A DNA stretch of 13,121 nt, from the NCBI GenBank assembly GCA_937139435.1, contig CAKZPX010000213.1:1-13121 (forward strand), in the 5' to 3' direction. The notes below the pieces were generated by a model, which worked only from the letters and a program-made list of their open reading frames with translations, did no database searches and was not told the origin of the DNA. The DNA is from an uncultured bacterium (GTDB lineage Bacteria > Hydrothermota > Tepidihabitantia > Tepidihabitantales > Tepidihabitantaceae). Of the stretch, positions 7,052-13,121 are shown in pieces (the stretch's first letter is position 1; each line of letters begins with the position of its first letter). A program made the position numbers and the translations under genes.

Positions 7052-8683
7052 ATGGTGAAGAGGTTAATGCTGGTGCTGGTGTTAATTTTTGTGGCGGGCA
7101 GGGGGCAGGATCTGCCCCGGGCACAGATGCTGGAAGGTGCCGGGCAGCTGGAATCGGCTTTTTTACTCTATAAGGTGGTGCTGGAGCAAAATCCTGATAA
7201 CCGGCAGGCGGTGCAGGGTTTTATTCGCACCGCCCGGGGACTGGGTCGGTTTGATTCGCTTTTTCAGGTTCTGCAGCGTTATGAGAAGCAAACAGAGGGG
7301 AATGGTGACATAGTTTTAGGTGTCATAGAGGCGCTTTTCGGACTGAGGCGTCGGGGTGCGGCACTGAATCGGGTCAGGGTTTTTTATCAACAGTGGCCAA
7401 CAAGGCTTTTGGAACTGGTTGAACTGTTAAGGCGTTATGGCGAGAATGGTGTGGCGGCAGAGTTACTGGAGGGGGCAATTGCCAGCCAGGGGTTACGGAT
7501 CCATTATGCCGAGCGTTTAATAGAGATTTATGAACAGGAGGGAAATGTTAGCCGTCCTGCCCGGCTGGTGGCGGAGATTGTTAATGCCGACCCGAATCAG
7601 CTCGCGCGTCTGCTGCCACGGCTTGCGGATTATGGTCGGAAAAGTAAGGGCAGGGTGGCAAAGGAACTGGAGCGCATCCGGGATAGCAAGTTAAGGGCAA
7701 GAGCCATGGCTGAGGTTTATGTTGGTGCTGGCGATGACGAGACAGCGGTGCGATTGGTCAGGGCGGTGATGAGCGGGGCAGAACTTTTGCTTCTGGCACG
7801 TAAATGGGAGGAGACGGGTGCGTGGGGTGCGGCATTGCGGTTGTATCAGGATTATGGTGCCGGTGCGGATCGGTCCCGGGTTTTGCGCCGCATGGGGCGG
7901 ATGGATGAGGCGCTGCTGGTGCTGGAAAAAGATTCTACTCCAGAGGCGCGGCTGGAACTGGCAGAGTTTTTCCGGGAGGAGAAACAGGAGTTAGAGCGGG
8001 CGGTGCAGTTGTATCACGATGTCTTAAGGAGGAGACCGGGGCATTATGGTGCACTTCTGGGGCTGGCAGGTGCACTGGTTGGACTTAAGGAACTGGACAG
8101 CGCCCGGGCGGTATTGATGAAAATTGGTGAACCGCGTGACAGTGTACTTTTCCTTCTTGCCCGCGTGCTGTTTTACCAGGGGAAGTTTGATTCAGTGCAG
8201 ATTGTGGTGCGGAATTTAAACGGACGATTTCCCCAGAGCCCACTGGTTAACGATGCCCTGGAACTGGCGCTTTTGAGTTTGGGTGGTGAAGGGGTAACTA
8301 CACTTGCTCAGGCGATGCTTGATTATGAAAGCGGCGATGAGCAGGAAGGGATGAGTCGGTTAAGGAGGCTGATGCCGGGGCAGGACAGGATTGCCCAGGA
8401 GGCTTTTTTCCTTTTTTCCCGATTCCTCTACCAGCAGAGAAGGTACCGAGAGGCGCTGGCGGTTCTGGATACATTTGCAATAAGATTTCCGAATAGTGAA
8501 CTGGGAGCAAAGGCAGGACTGGTCAGGGCAGAGATTTATCAGGATGGTTTTAAGGACGAGAATCGGGTGCAGAGTATTCTGGAGGGGTTAATTGTTCAGT
8601 TTCCAGGTTCGCCCTATGTTGAACTTGCCCGCAACTGGCTGAAAAGGCTCAAGGGCGAGATTGCGCCCGGAGAGGTACGTTGA
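7052..8683 (+). CDS. Exported tetratricopeptide-repeat protein
   Basis: 543 residues from ATG 7052. AGGAG at 7037-7041 is a Shine-Dalgarno with a somewhat long 10-base gap. A signal peptide (about 1-18, MVKRLMLVLVLIFVAGRG) is followed almost to the end by helix-turn-helix repeats of TPR type. Examples are AGQLESAFLLYKVVLEQNPD (residues 30-49), REEKQELERAVQLYHDVLRR with a following GHYGALLGLAGAL pair, and C-terminal RRYREALAVLDTFAIRFPNS, the last resembling the YbgF/BamD type of periplasmic TPR. There is no enzyme motif. I infer a periplasmic scaffold, perhaps partnering the DUF4175-like protein encoded just upstream in the same probable operon. No terminator is visible in the 50 bases before the next gene, but that gap contains a strong promoter. 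Confidence 0.85.
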   Translation: MVKRLMLVLVLIFVAGRGQDLPRAQMLEGAGQLESAFLLYKVVLEQNPDNRQAVQGFIRTARGLGRFDSLFQVLQRYEKQTEGNGDIVLGVIEALFGLRRRGAALNRVRVFYQQWPTRLLELVELLRRYGENGVAAELLEGAIASQGLRIHYAERLIEIYEQEGNVSRPARLVAEIVNADPNQLARLLPRLADYGRKSKGRVAKELERIRDSKLRARAMAEVYVGAGDDETAVRLVRAVMSGAELLLLARKWEETGAWGAALRLYQDYGAGADRSRVLRRMGRMDEALLVLEKDSTPEARLELAEFFREEKQELERAVQLYHDVLRRRPGHYGALLGLAGALVGLKELDSARAVLMKIGEPRDSVLFLLARVLFYQGKFDSVQIVVRNLNGRFPQSPLVNDALELALLSLGGEGVTTLAQAMLDYESGDEQEGMSRLRRLMPGQDRIAQEAFFLFSRFLYQQRRYREALAVLDTFAIRFPNSELGAKAGLVRAEIYQDGFKDENRVQSILEGLIVQFPGSPYVELARNWLKRLKGEIAPGEVR

Positions 8684-8699
8684 ACTTATTTGTAACCTG

Positions 8700-8727
8700 T
8701 TGACAAAATTTAGGTTATTGGTATGCT
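8700..8727 (+). promoter_or_regulatory. Promoter of the kinase-like gene, probably leaderless
   Basis: A perfect TTGACA (8700-8705) is followed by 16 bases and TATGCT (8722-8727), ending 6 bases before the ATG at 8734. A start six to seven bases below the -10 box falls on the A of the ATG. The 30 bases upstream contain no Shine-Dalgarno at a usable distance. This would uncouple the zinc-ribbon genes from the DUF4175/TPR operon. Confidence 0.6.
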
Positions 8728-8733
8728 AATGAA

Positions 8734-10026
8734 ATGGCACGAGCCCAAACGCTGGCGGACCTGCTTGCAGAACGCCGGGTTATTTCCAGCCCGGAGTTAG
8801 AAAGAATTTTTTCGTCCATCCTGGAAGATTTAGCCCATGCCCATCAACAGGGACGGTTGCACGGTGATATTAAACCCAGGAAGGTTGTTCAGGTAGAAAA
8901 CGGTGTCTGGCGACTGATTGATTACGGTGTATCCAGGGTTGGAACCGCCCGTTATATTGCTCCGGAAAAGGCGGAAAAGAAGCCGGTTGATGCCCGGGCA
9001 GACCTTTATTCGCTGGGGGTGGTGCTCTATGAGGCGGCAACCGGCAGACCACCATTTCAGGCAGAACTGGGGGCAGAATTAATTAAGGCGCATATTAACG
9101 AAATACCGCCTTCACCACGGGTGGTGCGTCCGGATATCTCACCGGAACTGGAAAAGATTATTATCAAGGCACTGGCAAAGAAGCCCGAGGAGCGTTTTCA
9201 GAATGCCCAGGAGTTTCGGACCGCCCTGAGCGCACTGATACCCAGGGAGAAAAAGGAGGTGCCGAAGGAGAAAGTAGAAGAAAGGACCTCCCGAAGTTCC
9301 GAACATGGGGTAAAGAGTTCCACCACTGCTGCCGATGCCACTGTCCGTCCGAGCAGTACCGTTGCTCTCGCATCGGCGCGGATGGCATCCTCAAGACCAG
9401 CAAGCACCACCGCTCCTGTCGGGACAGCGGAAAGGATTCTGGAAAGAGGCGAGGTGGAGCCGAAACGACGCACGGCATGGGTTGTCTGGGTGTTGCTATT
9501 TGTTTTGGTGTTAGGTGCGGTGGGGATCTTTTTTCTAATAGGCGGTTCAGGTTCGGCGGTGCCTGATGTGCGTGGTCTGCCTCAGCTGGAGGCGGTAAAT
9601 ACTATTACCAAGATGGGGTTTAAAGCGGAATTAGGAGAAGATAAGGATGATACCTTTGCTCTGGGGACGGTGGCCGAACAGATGCCAGAACCAGGGAAAA
9701 AGGTAAAAAAAGGCGGGGTGGTAAAAATCAGGTTGAGCACCGGGATGATTGTTCTACCAGAAGTTGCCGGGCTTTCTGAGACCGAGGCGCGGGCGCAGCT
9801 GCGCACCGTGGGTATTGATAGTTTGACAGTGTTTCGGGAGTATAGCGATCAGTACCGTTCAGGAGTAGTTATTAGTTCTGAACCCAGGGGAAAGACAAGG
9901 TTGCGACTCGGCACTCCGGTGCGATTACGAATAGCCGGAGGCAGGGCAACCTGTCCAGATTGCGGGGCAAAACGCGAGCCCGGGGCACAATTTTGTACCC
10001 GGTGTGGTTACAGATTTGCTGAATGA
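8734..10026 (+). CDS. N-lobe-less Ser/Thr kinase-like (probable pseudokinase) protein with TM, two PASTA domains and zinc ribbon
   Basis: 430 residues. Residues 1-165 match the C-lobe of Hanks-type kinases from helix D onward: TLADLLAERR, catalytic loop HGDIKPRK (43-50), DYG (63-65), APE (76-78), and helix F DLYSLG beginning at D90. The N-lobe, with Gly loop, VAIK lysine and helix C glutamate, is absent. The HRD arginine is Gly and the metal-binding Asn of HRDxKxxN is Lys50. Only 10 residues separate DYG from APE, about half the usual number. A Ser/Thr-rich linker (170-245), one TM (247-270), two PASTA domains (about 275-338 and 339-402) and a C-terminal zinc ribbon (C407, C410, C421, C424) follow. 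PASTA kinases sense cell-wall fragments; here ATP phosphotransfer looks unlikely. The start is forced: an in-frame TGA at 8701-8703 has no start codon between it and ATG 8734. The next gene begins 15 bases after the stop. Confidence 0.88.
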   Translation: MARAQTLADLLAERRVISSPELERIFSSILEDLAHAHQQGRLHGDIKPRKVVQVENGVWRLIDYGVSRVGTARYIAPEKAEKKPVDARADLYSLGVVLYEAATGRPPFQAELGAELIKAHINEIPPSPRVVRPDISPELEKIIIKALAKKPEERFQNAQEFRTALSALIPREKKEVPKEKVEERTSRSSEHGVKSSTTAADATVRPSSTVALASARMASSRPASTTAPVGTAERILERGEVEPKRRTAWVVWVLLFVLVLGAVGIFFLIGGSGSAVPDVRGLPQLEAVNTITKMGFKAELGEDKDDTFALGTVAEQMPEPGKKVKKGGVVKIRLSTGMIVLPEVAGLSETEARAQLRTVGIDSLTVFREYSDQYRSGVVISSEPRGKTRLRLGTPVRLRIAGGRATCPDCGAKREPGAQFCTRCGYRFAE

Positions 10027-10041
10027 AGGAGGTTTTGAGAT

Positions 10042-11085
10042 ATGAACCGAGGGGAGATGCAGAGAAAAAAACCGGCAATGTGGAGGATGATTATTTGTTT
10101 CTTGCTGGTTTTTACAGTGGCTTTTGCCGAGAAGGTCTGTCCCAGTTGCGGGACGGTTAATCGAGATGATGCCAAGTTCTGTAAGAAGTGCGGGGCGCGG
10201 TTGCCCGAGCCGGAGACGAGACCGTCTCTACCTGCTTTGAGGGTAGAGGTTAATGTTGTCGGAAGTAGTGTTACTGTTACTTCTACCCCGTCCAATGCTG
10301 TTGTTTTTATTGACGATGTTGAACAGGGCCGGACACCTTTGGTGCTGGATAATTTAAGTCCGGGTAGACACCTGGTTGAGGTGCGCTATCCTGGTTATCG
10401 GAGTTATTCCAGTAGTTTTAACATTACCGCCCGACTGGCGACGCTGGTGGTTACCTCAGACCCGGTGGGAGCAGAGATCTGGGTGGATGGAGTTTATAAG
10501 GGCAAGACTACCGAGGCCGGTCTGGTGGTGTCAAGAGTGCCTTTTGGGCAACGTTCAATTCTTGCCCGTTTTCCTGATTATGAGGATGCAACAAAGCTGG
10601 TGGAGGTAAAAGAGGCGGGTCCAATTGGTGTGCTGGTGAAGATGGGTAAAGGCAGGGGATTTTTGAGTGTTGCCACTCGACCGAGCGGTGCTGAGGTGCT
10701 TGCCAATGGCAGGAAAATCGGGGTGAGCGACCTGGTTGTGGGTCTGGCACCGGACCGGTATATCCTGAGTATTTTAAAACCTGGTTATGTGGACTGGCTG
10801 GGATATGCTGATGTGCGGATTGGCGAAACTACCTATGTACGGGAGGCACTCCAGCGGTTGCCGCGACGGCAGGTGCCACTTTTGATTGCCGGTGCTGGTT
10901 TTCTCCTCAGCGGGGTGGGCGCCGGGTTGATGGCAGAGAGAAATTATCAGTTATATCAGGCGGCAGAGAGTAAGGAGGCGGCACTTAATTATCGCCGGGA
11001 AACGCAGAAATGGGACCTGTTCCGTAACATCGGGGCGGGAGTTGGTGCGTTAGGAATCGGTGCTTATTTTGTGATTAAATGGTGA
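10042..11085 (+). CDS. Exported zinc-ribbon protein with three PEGA domains and C-terminal membrane helices
   Basis: 347 residues from ATG 10042, with a strong Shine-Dalgarno AAGGAGGTT (10026-10034) overlapping the end of the previous gene. A signal peptide ends at AFA (27-29). The predicted mature protein begins almost at once with a zinc ribbon (C33, C36, C47, C50). Three PEGA-type domains follow, about 75-130 (STPSNAVVFIDD, then PGRHLVEVRYPGY), 133-190 (SDPVGAEIWVDG) and 205-268 (TRPSGAEVLANG, then LKPGYVDW). Two hydrophobic segments (about 278-297 and 328-346) flank a short helical stretch. PEGA domains occur in envelope proteins and often follow kinases or TPRs; the ligand is unknown. 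The ribbon has the same spacing as that of the upstream kinase-like protein. That match, with the 15-base gap, suggests a joint complex in the envelope. Cotranslation with the lipoprotein gene, 4 bases downstream, is likely. Confidence 0.87.
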   Translation: MNRGEMQRKKPAMWRMIICFLLVFTVAFAEKVCPSCGTVNRDDAKFCKKCGARLPEPETRPSLPALRVEVNVVGSSVTVTSTPSNAVVFIDDVEQGRTPLVLDNLSPGRHLVEVRYPGYRSYSSSFNITARLATLVVTSDPVGAEIWVDGVYKGKTTEAGLVVSRVPFGQRSILARFPDYEDATKLVEVKEAGPIGVLVKMGKGRGFLSVATRPSGAEVLANGRKIGVSDLVVGLAPDRYILSILKPGYVDWLGYADVRIGETTYVREALQRLPRRQVPLLIAGAGFLLSGVGAGLMAERNYQLYQAAESKEAALNYRRETQKWDLFRNIGAGVGALGIGAYFVIKW

Positions 11086-11089
11086 CGTT

Positions 11090-13121
11090 ATGAAAAAGAG
11101 ATGTGTTATATTGATGGTGTTTCTTTCTCTTGTAACGAGCTGCCGGAAATGGGAAAATCCTTACGACCGTCCACCCAACCCTCCGCAACCGGTAATTCCA
11201 GAAAGTGGTGCGGTGAATGTTGATACCAATATTACCCTGTGCTGGTCGTGTTCCCATCCGGATAGCCAGGAGACACTGCGCTATGATATATATTTTGGAA
11301 GCACACTACCACCGGCACTCCGGGACACAGGAATAAGGGATACCTTCTGGACTCCCCATAATCTTTTGTTGCTGACAGCTTATTACTGGCAGGTAAAGGC
11401 ACGGGACCGGTTCGGTGAGAGTGCGGTTGGTCCGGTTTGGTCCTTTACTACCAAGCGGGCAAATCGTCTGCCCTACGTTCCTAGAAGTCCCCAGCCCGAG
11501 AGCGGGGCGGTAAACCAGCTGGTGAGATTAAGATTTTCCTGGAGCGGGGGAGACCCGGACCCGGGTGATACGGTTGTTTATGATGTTTACCTCGGGACAA
11601 GTGTTTCGCCGTCACTGGCAGTTGCAGGATTGGAGAGTACAGCATGGAGACCGACAGGGCTGAAGTACGACTCCACCTATTACTGGCGGGTGGTTGCTCG
11701 GGATGCGGTTAACGATAGTGCGGTTGGTCCGCTCTGGCGGTTTACAACCGTGTCCGCTATCCAGTTCAGTGAGCCGGTGGACACATCACGCTGGCGCATC
11801 GGCTCGAATCAGACCATTCGCTGGACCGGTGGTTTGCTCGGTGATTCGACAACCATTTACTACTCCAGTAATGGTGGTACGACTTGGGCGGTGCGCGTCG
11901 GCAGAGTTTCGACACCCGGCAGTTACAGCTGGACACTACCGGTAAACCTAATTCCTACCAGTAATGCCCGAATTCAGGTTCGGACATATATCGCCCAAGA
12001 TACAATGATAAGAACATCGCCACGGTTTGAAGTATACGATAACCGTAAACCTTCAGCAATTACAATTATTTCTCCGGACTCCACGTCGGAGTGGGCGATT
12101 GGTTCTACTCAGGAGATTCTCTGGAGCGGTGGAACGTTTTTAGGGATGGATTCTGTGGTAATATCCTATTCTACTAATAATGGCACAACCTGGACACGAC
12201 AGGGGAAGACAACGCGTCCGGGCAGATTTTTGTGGACGGTTCCTGGTCCAGCAACAGAACGGGCAAAGATCCGGGTACGGGCATACTGTGTTGATTCCTC
12301 TTCAACCGGTATTAGCGCCACTTTCAAGGTGGTGGAGGGTTTACCTCCAATCACAGTTACGGTGCCCAACGCCCAAACAAGGTGGCGCGAAGGAGCGGAT
12401 GAGACAGTACAGTGGACCGGTGGACCGCTGAACGCCGATTCTGTGACAGTTTATTATTCTACCAATGATGGGACAAACTGGATCCGGCACGGTCGGGCAG
12501 GTCTTCCGGGTAGTTATAATTGGGCTGTGCCTGGTCCGGCAAGCACAACCGCACGGGTTGCGGTACGAGCGTATCTCGGTGGCGATTCGGTGGTCGGCAT
12601 GAGTGCCCGTTACGTTGTCTACGATTCTTTACCACCAGCGCCGATAACTGTGACTTCACCCACTTCAGGGACAAGATGGACGATTGGTTCAACCCAGACA
12701 ATTACCTGGACCGGTGGAACGATTTTGGGGATGGATTCAACGGTAATTTTCTATTCCAGCGACGGTGGAACAAATTGGGCACGGCAGGGCCGCACAATTA
12801 CACCGGGAACTTTCCTGTGGAATGTCCCTGCTCCACCAACAGTTAACGCCCTGGTTCGGGTACGGGCATACTGTGGTGTTTATACAAGTGAGGGAACAAG
12901 CGAGCGGTTTACAATTGCCACTGCCGGTGGCACGCCGGATACGGTGGTGGCGACTGTTACGGTCGGTTCTAAACCTAGGGCATTGCTCTGGGATAGCATG
13001 CACAACAAGGTGTTTGTTGCCAATTATAATAGCGCCAGCGTTTCGGTAATTGATGGTATGACGAATCAGTTGATTACCAATGTGCCGGTTGGTGCCAATC
13101 CTTACGACCTGTGTTTGAATA
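11090..13121 (+). CDS. Lipoprotein with FnIII-like, Ig-like and YVTN propeller modules (3' end outside window)
   Basis: 677 codons are open from ATG 11090 to the right edge, so the C-terminus is missing. The start follows the preceding stop by 4 bases without a clear Shine-Dalgarno, suggesting translational coupling. The N-terminus is a lipoprotein signal with lipobox VTSC (Cys18) and Arg after the Cys. Two FnIII-like modules (about 25-123 and 124-223) each carry a TYYWRVVARD-type strand and end in WSFTT/WRFTT. Four Ig-like modules (starting near 224, 324, 421 and 519) each carry W-x-I/E-G-x-x-x-x-I-x-W-T/S-GG, then YYS-x-x-GG-T-x-W and PGxYxW; they recall the Kre9/KNH-type fold. From about 622 a YVTN-type propeller begins (VATVTVGSKPRALLWD, then VFVANYNSASVSVID) and is cut. 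All modules suggest binding or adhesion at the outer surface; no enzyme motif is visible. Confidence 0.85.
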   Translation, partial: MKKRCVILMVFLSLVTSCRKWENPYDRPPNPPQPVIPESGAVNVDTNITLCWSCSHPDSQETLRYDIYFGSTLPPALRDTGIRDTFWTPHNLLLLTAYYWQVKARDRFGESAVGPVWSFTTKRANRLPYVPRSPQPESGAVNQLVRLRFSWSGGDPDPGDTVVYDVYLGTSVSPSLAVAGLESTAWRPTGLKYDSTYYWRVVARDAVNDSAVGPLWRFTTVSAIQFSEPVDTSRWRIGSNQTIRWTGGLLGDSTTIYYSSNGGTTWAVRVGRVSTPGSYSWTLPVNLIPTSNARIQVRTYIAQDTMIRTSPRFEVYDNRKPSAITIISPDSTSEWAIGSTQEILWSGGTFLGMDSVVISYSTNNGTTWTRQGKTTRPGRFLWTVPGPATERAKIRVRAYCVDSSSTGISATFKVVEGLPPITVTVPNAQTRWREGADETVQWTGGPLNADSVTVYYSTNDGTNWIRHGRAGLPGSYNWAVPGPASTTARVAVRAYLGGDSVVGMSARYVVYDSLPPAPITVTSPTSGTRWTIGSTQTITWTGGTILGMDSTVIFYSSDGGTNWARQGRTITPGTFLWNVPAPPTVNALVRVRAYCGVYTSEGTSERFTIATAGGTPDTVVATVTVGSKPRALLWDSMHNKVFVANYNSASVSVIDGMTNQLITNVPVGANPYDLCLN
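11759..12920 (+). repeat. Four tandem Ig-like modules of about 98 codons
   Basis: The conserved TGG of the W-T/S-GG motif lies at 11822, 12122, 12413 and 12707, giving periods of 300, 291 and 294 bases. Modules two and four are closest to each other: both carry GMDS after the motif, and both contain the same stretch encoding RVRAYC near 12277 and 12860. This hints at duplication of a two-module unit. Confidence 0.85.

Noticed and set aside
8684..8733. A frameshifted or hidden kinase N-lobe upstream of the kinase-like gene
   Set aside because: The gap is only 50 bases, contains stops and a promoter, and the preceding frame is a complete TPR protein with its own stop.
12180..13049. Several plus- and minus-strand open frames of 80-110 codons near the right edge
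   Set aside because: They are alternative frames of the continuous lipoprotein frame, which runs unbroken from 11090 to the edge.
1..13121. Mobile elements, CRISPR arrays, tRNA or rRNA
   Set aside because: No transposase or integrase motifs, no regularly spaced short repeats and no recognisable RNA gene were seen; all repeats found are coding modules.

Overview
The window reads as a chromosomal stretch of an uncultivated Gram-negative-type (diderm) bacterium of the FCB/WOR-3 kind. This rests on three things: a secreted repeat protein with a C-terminal tail resembling the type IX secretion sorting domain, a lipoprotein built of FnIII-like, Ig-like and YVTN propeller modules, and a DUF4175-like envelope protein. 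The lineage is inferred from gene style only. No rRNA, tRNA, mobile element or CRISPR array was seen. Coding density is high, and every gap between genes is shorter than 200 bases.

Layout. Positions 1-1014 (minus) hold the N-terminal part of rmuC, which runs off the left edge. Divergent from it is a secreted protein with five clear and one degenerate FDGTNYL-type repeats (1143-2474, plus). Convergent with that is a cation diffusion facilitator transporter (2660-3691, minus). Five co-directional plus-strand genes then fill the rest. A DUF4175-like membrane and coiled-coil protein (3791-7015) and an exported TPR protein (7052-8683) come first. A promoter follows, then a kinase-fold PASTA protein lacking the kinase N-lobe (8734-10026), an exported zinc-ribbon/PEGA protein (10042-11085), and a modular lipoprotein that runs off the right edge (11090-13121).

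How the genes may work together. Four of the five plus-strand proteins in the second half have clear export or membrane signals facing the envelope, and the fifth is exported by signal peptide. The most unusual unit is 8734-11085. The first protein is a probable pseudokinase carrying TM, two PASTA domains and a zinc ribbon. The second is an exported protein whose mature N-terminus is a zinc ribbon of the same 19-residue spacing, followed by three PEGA domains and two membrane segments. The two genes are 15 bases apart. I infer that they form an envelope scaffold or sensor rather than an active phosphotransfer system.

Promoters. Four intergenic sites share the form TTGACN-N16-TANNCT. At rmuC and at the kinase-like gene the -10 hexamer ends only 5-6 bases before the ATG, with no Shine-Dalgarno sequence and an in-frame stop just upstream. 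Both look like leaderless mRNAs. Other genes have Shine-Dalgarno sites, strong at 1143 and 10042.
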